Of a stretch of DNA of 6,708 nt, positions 1 to 5,494 are shown piece after piece. This DNA is from Omnitrophica WOR_2 bacterium RIFCSPLOWO2_12_FULL_51_24 (GTDB taxonomy: Bacteria; Omnitrophota; Gorgyraeia; Pluralincolimonadales; Pluralincolimonadaceae). The stretch covers positions 1 to 6,708 of the forward strand of contig MHHC01000002.1 of assembly GCA_001805885.1 (NCBI GenBank). The letters are read 5' to 3'. Numbering within the stretch: position 1 is the stretch's first letter; each line of letters opens with the position of its first letter. Both the position numbers and the translations under genes were made by a program. The notes under the pieces were generated by a model. That model saw nothing but the letters and a program-made list of their open reading frames with translations. It was not told the origin of the DNA and ran no database searches.

Positions 1-27
1 CGTATCATTCTTCCTGATCCTTATCAT
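1..27 (-). CDS. rplX: 50S ribosomal protein L24 (partial, 5' end only)
   Basis: Only the first nine codons are inside the window; the gene runs off the left edge. They read MIRIRKNDT, which matches the usual start of bacterial L24 (basic residues followed by a K-x-D-T turn that begins the KOW-type fold). The ATG directly abuts the TAG stop of rplN, with no spacer, and a GAGGT ribosome binding site lies 7 nt upstream inside the end of rplN. L24 is an early assembly protein of the 50S subunit that binds domain I of 23S rRNA and sits near the tunnel exit. Its place right after rplN is the standard spc-operon order, which strongly supports the call even though the visible sequence is very short. 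Confidence 0.85.
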
Positions 28-396
28 CTATATTACCTCTGGAGCCAACGATATGATCTTAGAGAAGCCCCTGTCGCGCAATTCCCTTGCCACGGGGCCG
101 AATATCCTTGTGCCTCTCGGGTTCTTCTGAGTATCGATTATGACGATGGCGTTGCTGTCAAACCTGAGATACGAGCCGTCCGATCTTCTGGTCGGGGATT
201 TCAGCCTCACCACGACAGCATTCGCGACCTCGCCCTTCTTTACTATAGCGTCCGGGGTCGATTCCTTTATGTGGATCTTGATTATATCCCCGAGCTCTGC
301 CATAACTTTGCTCTGGCGGCCCAAGACCTGTATCATGGCGGCTTTCTTCGCGCCGGTATTATCGGCGACCACCAATATAGAACGCAACTGTATCAT
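28..396 (-). CDS. rplN: 50S ribosomal protein L14
   Basis: L14 is a conserved beta-barrel protein of the 50S subunit that binds 23S rRNA and takes part in the bridge to 16S rRNA helix 44. The 122 residues match the normal family length end to end. It begins MIQLRSILVVADNTGA, continues with GDIIKIHIKE (about residues 36-45), carries the family signature region around residues 59-87 (NAVVVRLK, then RRSDGSYLRF), then GTRIFGPVARELR, and ends in the conserved ISLAPEV. The ATG overlaps the rpsQ stop by 4 nt (ATGA), and a GAGGT site sits 6 nt upstream inside rpsQ, so translation is probably coupled to S17. In E. coli rplN is the first gene of the separate spc operon; here there is no gap for a promoter in front of it. 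Nothing is unusual in the protein. Confidence 0.98.
   Translation of the reverse strand: MIQLRSILVVADNTGAKKAAMIQVLGRQSKVMAELGDIIKIHIKESTPDAIVKKGEVANAVVVRLKSPTRRSDGSYLRFDSNAIVIIDTQKNPRGTRIFGPVARELRDRGFSKIISLAPEVI
35..39 (-). promoter_or_regulatory. Ribosome binding site for rplX
   Basis: GAGGT on the minus strand, 7 nt before the rplX ATG and lying inside the last codons of rplN. It supports choosing the ATG at 25-27 as the L24 start although only nine codons are visible. Confidence 0.7.
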
Positions 397-641
397 TTCA
401 GGACCTCAACCAATCTCCATTTTTTGTCTTTGGAGATGGGGCGGGTCTCGACTATCCTTACCCTGTCGCCGATCTTCGCCTTCTTCTCATCGTCATGGAC
501 CTTGAATTTCTTGACGCGGCGGATGATCCTTTTGTAGGCCGCATGCTTTGCGAAGGACTCTACTTTTACGACGATGGTATTTACCATCTTGTCGCTGGTC
601 ACCACTCCCACCAATTCTTTCCTGTTGCCTCTTTCGTTCAT
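393..641 (-). CDS. rpsQ: 30S ribosomal protein S17
   Basis: S17 is a primary binding protein of the 30S subunit (OB-type barrel) that contacts the 5' domain of 16S rRNA. The 82-residue product has the family layout: ELVGVVTSDKMVNTIVVKVE (residues 9-28), a basic loop with YKRIIRRVKKFKVHDD, and the signature GDRVRIVETRPISKDKKWRLVEVL at the C-terminus (from residue 58). Length is normal. The start overlaps the rpmC stop by 4 nt (ATGA), with an AAGGA site 9 nt upstream inside rpmC. The stop overlaps the rplN start in the same way, so L29, S17 and L14 form a tightly coupled trio. The short N-terminal lead MNERGNRK is typical of the variable S17 N-terminus. Confidence 0.98.
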   Translation of the reverse strand: MNERGNRKELVGVVTSDKMVNTIVVKVESFAKHAAYKRIIRRVKKFKVHDDEKKAKIGDRVRIVETRPISKDKKWRLVEVLK

Positions 642-838
642 ATCTTGCTGTCCTTTTCCCTTATGATAGTAAGTATCCGCGCGATATCTTTCCTCATCTG
701 GCGGATCTGATCGGGCTTCTCGAGCTTCCCGATCTTTGCCTGCTGGTTCAGCTTGAAGAGAGACTCGGTAAGCGAGTTATACTTCGACTTCAGCTCTTCC
801 GCTGCCATATTCCTCAATTCCTGCGTCTTCAACGGCAT
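638..838 (-). CDS. rpmC: 50S ribosomal protein L29
   Basis: L29 is a small two-helix antiparallel coiled-coil protein at the peptide tunnel exit, next to L23, in the area where nascent-chain factors dock. The 66 residues fit the family: an ELR-type N-terminus (TQELRNMAAEEL), a first helix running to about residue 35 (SLFKLNQQAKIGKLEKP in the turn region), and a second basic helix with IRQMRKDIARILTIIRE. The gene lies between rplP and rpsQ as expected. The chosen ATG keeps the conserved ELR segment. A second in-frame ATG (codon 11) would cut that segment off and is less likely. Its ribosome binding site is only a modest GGGGA, 11 nt upstream (850-854), partly inside a CCCCGGGG palindrome in the 20-nt gap after rplP. 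Confidence 0.96.
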   Translation of the reverse strand: MPLKTQELRNMAAEELKSKYNSLTESLFKLNQQAKIGKLEKPDQIRQMRKDIARILTIIREKDSKI

Positions 839-858
839 CTTAAGTTATTTCCCCGGGG

Positions 859-1281
859 TTATGCGGCTACTTTCGCTCTCGCCACGAATTTCGTCCGTAA
901 AGGAAGTTTCGATGAAGCGAGGCGCATCGCCTCTTTGGCTATCGCCTCGGGCAGGCCTTCGACCTCAAATAGGATCCTGCCGCGCTTTATGACGGCGACC
1001 CAGTGGTCGGTCATGCCTTTTCCTTTACCCATTCTCGTCTCGGCGGGTTTTTTGCTTATCGGTTTATCGGGAAAAATCCTTATCCAAGATTTGCCGCCGC
1101 CCTTGAGGTGGCGGGAGATCACCACTCTTGCCGCCTCTATCTGGGTATTTTTTATCCAACCGTTCTCAAGGCACTGGAGGCCGTACTCGCCGAAGGCCAT
1201 CGATGAACCGGTCATCGCCACGCCCTTGCGCCTGCCTCTCTGTGACTTTCTATATTTTACTCTTTTAGGAAATAACGCCAT
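859..1281 (-). CDS. rplP: 50S ribosomal protein L16
   Basis: L16 binds 23S rRNA near the peptidyl-transferase centre and helps position A- and P-site tRNAs. The 140 residues are close to the usual length. Visible blocks are FPKRVKYRKSQRGRRKG at the N-terminus, FGEYGLQ (about 30-36), IEAARVVISRHLKGGGKSWIRIFPDKPISKKP (about 48-79), the tight loop ETRMGKGKGM (about 81-90), and the C-terminal fold with LPEAIAKEAMRLASSKLPLRTKFV. The arginine before MGKGKG (R83) lies in the position that is hydroxylated in E. coli L16 (R81); whether that happens here cannot be seen. A GAGGAA site lies 9 nt before the ATG in the 16-nt gap after rpsC. Gene position and sequence are canonical. Confidence 0.98.
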   Translation of the reverse strand: MALFPKRVKYRKSQRGRRKGVAMTGSSMAFGEYGLQCLENGWIKNTQIEAARVVISRHLKGGGKSWIRIFPDKPISKKPAETRMGKGKGMTDHWVAVIKRGRILFEVEGLPEAIAKEAMRLASSKLPLRTKFVARAKVAA

Positions 1282-1297
1282 TTATCCAGTTCCTCAT

Positions 1298-2002
1298 CTA
1301 GCTTTGCGTGGGTGCCTCGGTCGCCTTTTCGGGCGCCTCGGCCTCTTCGGACGACGCTTTGTTGACTGCTTTCTTATCAAGGATATCGCCCTTGTATATC
1401 CACGATTTCACGCCTATCAGTCCATAGGTTGTATGCGCCTCCGTGAAACCGTAATCTATATCCGCCCTGAAAGTCTGAAGCGGTACCTTTCCTTCTTTGT
1501 AACCCTCGGTACGGGACATCTCTGCGCCGCCAAGCCTTCCCGCGCATTTGACCTTGATCCCCAAAGCGCCGGAATTCATCGCCTGCTGGACAGCTTTCTT
1601 CATAGCGCGCCTGAAGGCGATGCGTTTCTCCAGCTGAAAAGCGATGTTCTCCGCCACAAGCTGGGCCTCGATGGCGGGATTTTTTACTTCCTTTATTTCT
1701 ATATATATCTCTTTCTTCGTCTTCTCCTGAAGGTCATCGCGCAAGCGGTCGATATCGGCGCCTTTCCTGCCGATTATGATACCCGGCCTGGCCGTATATA
1801 TTATGATTTTCGCCCTATTGCTGGCGCGTTCTATGTCTACAGCCGATATGCCCGCGGCTGAAAAGTTCTTCTTGACGTATTTACGGACCGCGAGGTCCTC
1901 ATGAAGGAAATCAGCAAAATCCTTCTTTCTGGCAAACCAGCGCGATCTCCAGTTCTTGATGTAACCCAGCCTCATTGATATCGGATTTACTTTATGACCC
2001 AC
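1298..2002 (-). CDS. rpsC: 30S ribosomal protein S3 (GTG start)
   Basis: S3 sits on the 30S head at the mRNA entry channel and contributes to mRNA unwinding during translation. The 234-residue product starts GHKVNPISMRLGYIKNWRSRWFA, has the type-2 KH domain with the GxxG loop IIIGRKG (about residues 75-81), and the C-terminal S3 domain with RRAMKKAVQQAM, GIKVKCAGRLGGAEM and LQTFRADIDYGF. The first codon is GTG, not ATG. The conserved GHKVNP starts directly after it, a strong AGGAGG precedes it, and the next in-frame ATG is codon 10, inside the conserved block, so the GTG start is secure. After about residue 210 the protein ends in a low-complexity tail rich in Ala, Glu, Lys and Thr, which many S3 proteins have in variable form. 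It lies 9 nt after rplV. Confidence 0.98.
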   Translation of the reverse strand: MGHKVNPISMRLGYIKNWRSRWFARKKDFADFLHEDLAVRKYVKKNFSAAGISAVDIERASNRAKIIIYTARPGIIIGRKGADIDRLRDDLQEKTKKEIYIEIKEVKNPAIEAQLVAENIAFQLEKRIAFRRAMKKAVQQAMNSGALGIKVKCAGRLGGAEMSRTEGYKEGKVPLQTFRADIDYGFTEAHTTYGLIGVKSWIYKGDILDKKAVNKASSEEAEAPEKATEAPTQS

Positions 2003-2007
2003 TAACT

Positions 2008-2013
2008 CCTCCT
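2008..2013 (-). promoter_or_regulatory. Ribosome binding site that fixes the rpsC GTG start
   Basis: A perfect AGGAGG on the minus strand, 5 nt before the GTG. It begins within the rplV stop codon (TAG at 2012-2014 reads on into GAGG). It is among the strongest Shine-Dalgarno sites in the window and decides in favour of the GTG start over the internal ATG at codon 10. Confidence 0.85.
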
Positions 2014-2374
2014 ATTTTTTCCCAATTTTTGGCGTTTCCGTCCTGCCCAGCTCGATCGTTATATGGCTGGTCCTCTTCCTTATCATCGTGGCCCTGCCCA
2101 TCGCCGCGGCTTTGTATCTCCTCATCGTGGGGCCGTCGTCGGCTGTTATCTTCCAGATGAAAAGGTCGTCCTGCTTTACTTTACCGCCCTGCTTCGCCGA
2201 CGCGATCGCCGATTTCAAGGCACGGATCAGATATATGCGGGAACGTTTCTCAACGTTCTCGAGTAGGCCCAGCGCCAAATTTACATCCTTACCCCTGATA
2301 AGGTCGATGACCTTACGCATCTTATAAGGGGATGTCTTGATATATTTAGCTACTGCTCTTCCCGCCGATACCAT
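2012..2374 (-). CDS. rplV: 50S ribosomal protein L22
   Basis: L22 binds several 23S rRNA domains; its long beta-hairpin lines the peptide exit tunnel beside L4, where macrolides and nascent-chain stall sequences act. The 120 residues begin with AVAKYIKTSPYKMRKVIDLIRGKDV (about 7-31), the standard L22 start. They continue with LIRALKSAIASAKQ (about 49-62) and end with the hairpin and signature region GPTMRRYKAAAMGRATMIRKRTSHITIEL (about 81-109), followed by a short basic tail. No deletion or insertion is seen in the hairpin tip, where macrolide-resistance changes occur in other bacteria. The 21-nt gap after rpsS holds an AGGA site 12 nt before the ATG, slightly farther than ideal. There is no other plausible in-frame start upstream. 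Confidence 0.98.
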   Translation of the reverse strand: MVSAGRAVAKYIKTSPYKMRKVIDLIRGKDVNLALGLLENVEKRSRIYLIRALKSAIASAKQGGKVKQDDLFIWKITADDGPTMRRYKAAAMGRATMIRKRTSHITIELGRTETPKIGKK

Positions 2375-2395
2375 CTCTTCTGATTATCCTTTAGG

Positions 2396-2677
2396 TTAAG
2401 TAACTGCCGGCGTCTCTTTAGCCTTGACACCGCCGTGTTTCCTGAATGTCCTCGTCGGGGAAAACTCCCCAAGTTTGTGCCCTACCATGTTCTCGGTGAC
2501 AAAAACCGGGATGAATTTGTTCCCGTTATGCACCAGAAAAGTATAACCGATGAATTCCGGAATGACGGTCGACCTTCTTGACCATGTCTTTATGGGCTTC
2601 TTATCGCCCTTCATCTTCTCTATCTTTTTGAGCAGTTTTTCTTCAACAAACGGCCCTTTTTTAGCCGAACGCCCCAT
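2396..2677 (-). CDS. rpsS: 30S ribosomal protein S19
   Basis: S19 sits on the head of the 30S subunit, pairs with S13 and faces the A site. The 93 residues are full family length. The N-terminus MGRSAKKGPFVEEKLLKKIE is typical, as are KTWSRRSTVIPEFIGYTFLVHNG (about 30-52) and the diagnostic signature ENMVGHKLGEFSPTRTFRKH (about 62-81), followed by the short KAKETPAVT end. The ATG comes 3 nt after the rplB stop, with a strong GGAGGA site 8 nt upstream that lies inside the last codons of rplB. Order L2-S19-L22-S3 is canonical. Nothing unusual is seen. Confidence 0.98.
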   Translation of the reverse strand: MGRSAKKGPFVEEKLLKKIEKMKGDKKPIKTWSRRSTVIPEFIGYTFLVHNGNKFIPVFVTENMVGHKLGEFSPTRTFRKHGGVKAKETPAVT

Positions 2678-2680
2678 CTA

Positions 2681-3505
2681 TTATCTCCTCCGCTTGATTA
2701 TCAATCTGTCAGAATACTTGCCTTTTCTTCTGGTCCTGAAACCCTTGGCGAGCATGCCCTCACGCGAAACCGGATGCGGGTTACCCTGTCCTGATTTGCC
2801 TTCGCCGCCGCCGTGCGGATGGTCATGCGGGTTCATTGCAACGCCTCTAACCGTCGGGCGTATGCCCAACCATCTCTTCCTCCCGGCCTTTCCTATCGAT
2901 ATCGTGCCATGTTCAACGTTCCCGACCTGGCCGATCGTCGCGTAACAATCAAGATGTATGAGACGGATCTCGCCTGAAGGCAGTTTGATATTGGCGTAGT
3001 CGCCTTCCTTCGCCATGAGCTGCGCGCCCGTGCCGGCGGAACGGACGATCTTCGCGCCTGTTCCCTTTGACAATTCTATGTTATGTATAAAAGTACCTAC
3101 CGGTATATTCTTTATCGGGAGGGCATTCCCCGTTTTTATTTCAGCATCGGGGCCTGACATTACCGTATCGCCTACTTTCAGATCTACCGGCGCTATTATG
3201 TATCTGCGTTCTCCGCCCTCGTATTCCAAAAGCGCGAGAAAAGCGGACCTGTTCGGATCATACTCAAGCGCAATGACTTTAGAGGGTACGCCGACCTTGT
3301 CGCGCTTGAAGTCTACTATCCTTATCATCCGCTTGTGGCCGCCGCCCTGGTGGCGTACGGTCACGTGGCCGTGGTTATTGCGCCCGGCTTTCTTCTTTTT
3401 GGGTATAAGAAGCGCCTTCTCCGGCTCTTTTTTCGTCAGCATCGAGAAATCCGACGATGTCATCCACCTTCTCGATTTCGTATATGGTTTGTATGTCTTT
3501 AGCAT
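2681..3505 (-). CDS. rplB: 50S ribosomal protein L2
   Basis: L2 is one of the most conserved 50S proteins, needed for subunit joining and for the peptidyl-transferase centre. The 274 residues match the usual length of about 275. Features in order are KPYTKSRRWMTSSDF near the N-terminus, GRNNHGHVTVRHQGGGHKR (about 41-59), the RNA-binding core with EYDPNRSAFLALLEYEGGERRYIIAP (about 81-106), the SH3-like part with VGTFIHNIELSKGTGAKIVRSAGTGAQ, and the signature MNPHDHPHGGGEGKSGQG (about 224-241). H229, the histidine linked to peptidyl-transferase activity in E. coli L2, is present at the same number. The ATG is 10 nt after rplW, with an AAGG site that overlaps the rplW stop codon. Fully canonical. 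Confidence 0.99.
   Translation of the reverse strand: MLKTYKPYTKSRRWMTSSDFSMLTKKEPEKALLIPKKKKAGRNNHGHVTVRHQGGGHKRMIRIVDFKRDKVGVPSKVIALEYDPNRSAFLALLEYEGGERRYIIAPVDLKVGDTVMSGPDAEIKTGNALPIKNIPVGTFIHNIELSKGTGAKIVRSAGTGAQLMAKEGDYANIKLPSGEIRLIHLDCYATIGQVGNVEHGTISIGKAGRKRWLGIRPTVRGVAMNPHDHPHGGGEGKSGQGNPHPVSREGMLAKGFRTRRKGKYSDRLIIKRRR
2686..2691 (-). promoter_or_regulatory. Ribosome binding site for rpsS
   Basis: GGAGGA on the minus strand, 8 nt before the rpsS ATG and lying inside the last codons of rplB. A strong consensus site; with the 3-nt gap to the rplB stop it allows both re-initiation and independent initiation. Confidence 0.8.
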
Positions 3506-3515
3506 TTGCTTTACC

Positions 3516-3797
3516 TTATGTCGTTACGTCTATTTTGTCGCCCTGGCGCAATGTGACTATCGCCTTCTTCCAATCAGGCGTCTTGCCCGGCTTGAACCTT
3601 ACCCTGCGCCACTTGCCTGACATTATCATGGTATTGACGTCTTTCACCTTGACTTTGTATACCTGCTCGATAGCCTTTCTTATCTCTGTCTTGTTAGCGC
3701 TCTTGTCGACTTCGAACACATATTTATTAAAAGGCAGCATCATCGAGCCCTTCTCCGAATGGAGCAAGCTCTTCAATATCTTGAAGTTCTGTATCAT
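3516..3797 (-). CDS. rplW: 50S ribosomal protein L23
   Basis: L23 lies at the tunnel exit and is the docking point for trigger factor and the signal recognition particle. The 93 residues show the family pattern: a short N-terminal helix with LLHSEKGSMM (the glutamate of the SEK motif, E15, corresponds to the trigger-factor contact E18 of E. coli L23), then NKYVFEVDKSANKTEIRKAIEQVYKVKVKDVNTM (about 24-57), a GKWRRVRFKPGKTPDWKKAIVTL segment, and a short end. The start codon overlaps the rplD stop by 4 nt (ATGA). I see no good Shine-Dalgarno site in front of it (at best GGTGA), so translation probably depends on coupling with rplD. This is the bacterial form, with the extended loop between the last two strands. 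Confidence 0.97.
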   Translation of the reverse strand: MIQNFKILKSLLHSEKGSMMLPFNKYVFEVDKSANKTEIRKAIEQVYKVKVKDVNTMIMSGKWRRVRFKPGKTPDWKKAIVTLRQGDKIDVTT

Positions 3798-4423
3798 TGT
3801 TTCACCAATATTTTAGTGAGCGCAGCAAGCGCCTTCTGCGTTAAGATCAGCTTCTGCTGCTTCAATACTTCGTAAGCGTTGAGCGCCTTGTAGTCCCTCA
3901 ATAGAAGGTTAGGTATGTTACGGGACGCCCTGATGACCGTCTCGTCCCTTTCGTCGAGGACGAGCAGGGGTTTCCTATCGGCCTTGATATTGCGTAAGAC
4001 AACGTTAAATTCTTTTGTCTTCGGCTTATCGAGTTTTATATCATCGATGATTATCATATTTTTATCATTCAGTTTCGCATTAAGGCTTGAGATAAGAGCG
4101 AGCCTCTTAACCGACTTCGGGACCGAATAGGAATAATCCCTCGGATGCGGACCGAATATTATACCGCCGCCTCGCCACAAAGGAGAACGTATGGTACCTG
4201 CTCTGGCGCGGCCGGTACCCTTCTGCTTCCAGGGTTTTTTGCCGCCGCCGCGGACATCGGAACGCGTCTTCGTGGAGGCGGTGCCCTGCCTCTGGTTGGC
4301 TTCGTACATCCTCACAACCTGATGAAGGATAGCTTCGTTGACCTCGCCGTTAAATATATCTTTATCGAGCTCGATCTTTCCGACCGACTGGCCTTTTATA
4401 TTATAGACCTGTATCTCTGCCAT
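3794..4423 (-). CDS. rplD: 50S ribosomal protein L4
   Basis: L4 binds 23S rRNA domain I early in assembly; its long loop reaches the narrow part of the exit tunnel. The 209 residues fit the bacterial family length. The loop region is clear: NQRQGTASTKTRSDVRGGGKKP, then WKQKGTGRARAGTIRSPLWRGGG and IIFGPHPRDYSYSVPKSVKR (together about residues 43-107). It is followed by the Rossmann-like C-terminal part with LISSLNAKL, MIIIDDIKL and a helix-rich end. In E. coli L4 also represses the S10 operon by binding its mRNA leader, but no such leader exists in front of rpsJ here, so that role is doubtful. The ATG overlaps the rplC stop (TAATG), with a GAGG site 10 nt upstream inside rplC. Confidence 0.98.
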   Translation of the reverse strand: MAEIQVYNIKGQSVGKIELDKDIFNGEVNEAILHQVVRMYEANQRQGTASTKTRSDVRGGGKKPWKQKGTGRARAGTIRSPLWRGGGIIFGPHPRDYSYSVPKSVKRLALISSLNAKLNDKNMIIIDDIKLDKPKTKEFNVVLRNIKADRKPLLVLDERDETVIRASRNIPNLLLRDYKALNAYEVLKQQKLILTQKALAALTKILVKQ

Positions 4424-5142
4424 TATTTCTTAGCCTCTTTCTTTCCGCCCGTTTCCTTCTTTGACTTCTCTTTCTTCTCCTGGGTGATCAATAGCTGCGG
4501 AACCTTGGCCTTGGCGAGTTTCTTGGCTTTCTTTATAACCAGCAGACTGTTAGTCGGTCCGGGGACAGCGCCCTCGACGACCAGAATATTATTCTCCGCG
4601 TCTATCTTTACCACTTCGAGATTCTGGATAGTAACGATATCGCCGCCCATCCTCCCGGGCATATGATGACCTCTTATGACCCTACCCGGGGTAGTGGACG
4701 AACCTATTGAACCGACTCTGCGGTGCGACGTGGAACCGTGCGTCTTCTTTCCGCCTTTCCAGTGCCATCTCTTCATGCCGCCCTGGAACCCTTTACCTAT
4801 CGAAGTACCGACCACATCCACGGCGTCGCCCGCGGCGAAGATATCTACCTTCACCTGCTGGCCGAGTTCGAATTTCTGTTCGGGAGCCGTCTTGATCTCC
4901 CTCACGAATCTTTTGGGAGTCACGTTTATCTTCTTGAATTTTCCCATGTCAGGCTTGCTTACGTTCTTTTCTTTCTTCTCGCCGAAGCCGATCTGGACGG
5001 CATCATATCCGTCCTTTGCCTTTGTCTTTATCTGCAGCACGTTGCAAGGGCCGGCTTCGATCACGGTGACGGGTATTACCCTGCCGTCATCCCTGAAGAC
5101 CTGGCTCATTCCTAATTTTTTTCCTAATATTCCTACAGCCAT
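4423..5142 (-). CDS. rplC: 50S ribosomal protein L3, with lysine-rich C-terminal tail
   Basis: L3 is an assembly-initiator protein of the 50S subunit whose internal extension reaches the peptidyl-transferase centre. The 239 residues include the start GILGKKLGMSQVFRDDGRVIPVTVIEAGPC, the central GTSIGKGFQGGMKRWHWKGG (about 112-131), the finger SHRRVGSIGSSTTPGRVIRG (about 139-158) with HHMPGRMGG, and the last strands VVKIDAENNILVVEGAVPGPTNSLLVIKKA. E. coli L3 is 209 residues long and ends soon after this point. Here about 30 extra residues follow (roughly 207-239), mostly Lys, Glu and Ala. The glutamine methylated by PrmB in E. coli (Q150) is threonine here. The gap after rpsJ is 30 nt, the largest in the window, and carries CAGGT at 10 nt and AAAGGAT a little farther from the ATG. 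Confidence 0.98.
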   Translation of the reverse strand: MAVGILGKKLGMSQVFRDDGRVIPVTVIEAGPCNVLQIKTKAKDGYDAVQIGFGEKKEKNVSKPDMGKFKKINVTPKRFVREIKTAPEQKFELGQQVKVDIFAAGDAVDVVGTSIGKGFQGGMKRWHWKGGKKTHGSTSHRRVGSIGSSTTPGRVIRGHHMPGRMGGDIVTIQNLEVVKIDAENNILVVEGAVPGPTNSLLVIKKAKKLAKAKVPQLLITQEKKEKSKKETGGKKEAKK

Positions 5143-5172
5143 TTTTGCGGTTACCTGATCCTTTTGGGTTGT

Positions 5173-5490
5173 TTACTTTATCTCAACGTCCACGCCGGCC
5201 GGAAGATCCAGCTTCTTCAAGGCATCGATCGTCTTCGAAGTCGGCTCGATGATATCGAGGATGCGCTTGTGGGTCTTGAGCTGGAATTGTTCGCGCGATT
5301 TCTTGTCGATATGCGGCGAGCGCAGGACCGTGTAGACTTCCCTGTCAGTCGGAAGGGGTATCGGTCCGATGACCTTCGCTCCGGTCCTCTTCGCGGTCTC
5401 AACTATCTCTGCCGCGGACTGATCGAGGACCCTGTGATCGTAAGCTCTGAGCTTTATCCGTATCTTGGCTTTCTGGACTGTGGTAGTCAT
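5173..5490 (-). CDS. rpsJ: 30S ribosomal protein S10 (NusE)
   Basis: S10 is a 30S head protein that doubles as NusE, the partner of NusB and NusG in transcription antitermination and in linking RNA polymerase to the ribosome. The 105 residues align throughout with the family (103 in E. coli): IRIKLRAYDHRVLDQSAAEIVETAKRTGAKVIGPIPLPT (about 10-48), the long ribosome-inserted loop with YTVLRSPHIDKKSREQF (about 53-69), then THKRILDIIEPTSKTIDALKKLDLPAGVDVEI. The ATG is only 4 nt after the tuf stop. The best upstream site is AGAGG about 15 nt away inside tuf, weak in spacing, so coupling to tuf translation is likely. No S10 leader region is present. Confidence 0.98.
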   Translation of the reverse strand: MTTTVQKAKIRIKLRAYDHRVLDQSAAEIVETAKRTGAKVIGPIPLPTDREVYTVLRSPHIDKKSREQFQLKTHKRILDIIEPTSKTIDALKKLDLPAGVDVEIK

Positions 5491-5494
5491 GGGA
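5491..5494 (-). other. 4-nt tuf-rpsJ junction without S10 leader
   Basis: The only bases between the tuf TAA and the rpsJ ATG are TCCC on the minus strand. In E. coli the S10 operon begins with its own promoter and a leader of more than 100 nt that binds L4. Here neither can exist between the genes, so rpsJ is expected to be a downstream gene of a tuf-containing transcript. Confidence 0.85.

Noticed and set aside
851..858. CCCCGGGG palindrome between rplP and rpmC
   Set aside because: An 8-bp palindrome with no loop and no following T-run on the coding strand; not a terminator. It partly overlaps the rpmC ribosome binding site but no larger structure is evident.
1282..1297. An ATG directly after the rpsC stop (TAGATG), 16 nt before the rplP start
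   Set aside because: It is out of frame with rplP. The in-frame ATG at 1281 gives the canonical L16 N-terminus and has a well-placed GAGGAA.
548..1861. A 437-codon open frame on the plus strand, antisense to rpmC, rplP and rpsC
   Set aside because: It lies opposite three certain ribosomal protein genes. Its translation is low in recognisable motifs and rich in Leu, Phe, Arg and Pro, as expected for an antisense shadow. It resembles no family I know, and its start has no credible gene context.
2015..2035. A-rich run at the end of rplV (minus strand), considered as a terminator or slippage site
   Set aside because: There is no GC-rich hairpin before it. The run encodes the Lys-rich end of L22 right before the stop, and rpsC follows 9 nt later with a strong ribosome binding site.
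3015..3620. A 201-codon plus-strand open frame opposite rplB and rplW
   Set aside because: Shadow of the real minus-strand genes; no recognisable domain, and the sense strand codes for complete canonical L2 and L23.
5143..5172. The 30-nt rpsJ-rplC gap as a possible regulatory leader
   Set aside because: Too short for a promoter plus leader; it contains the rplC ribosome binding site and no clear hairpin.
5217..5402. A short minus-strand frame within rpsJ, in another phase
   Set aside because: Very Arg/Ser-rich out-of-frame reading of S10; S10 itself is complete and canonical.
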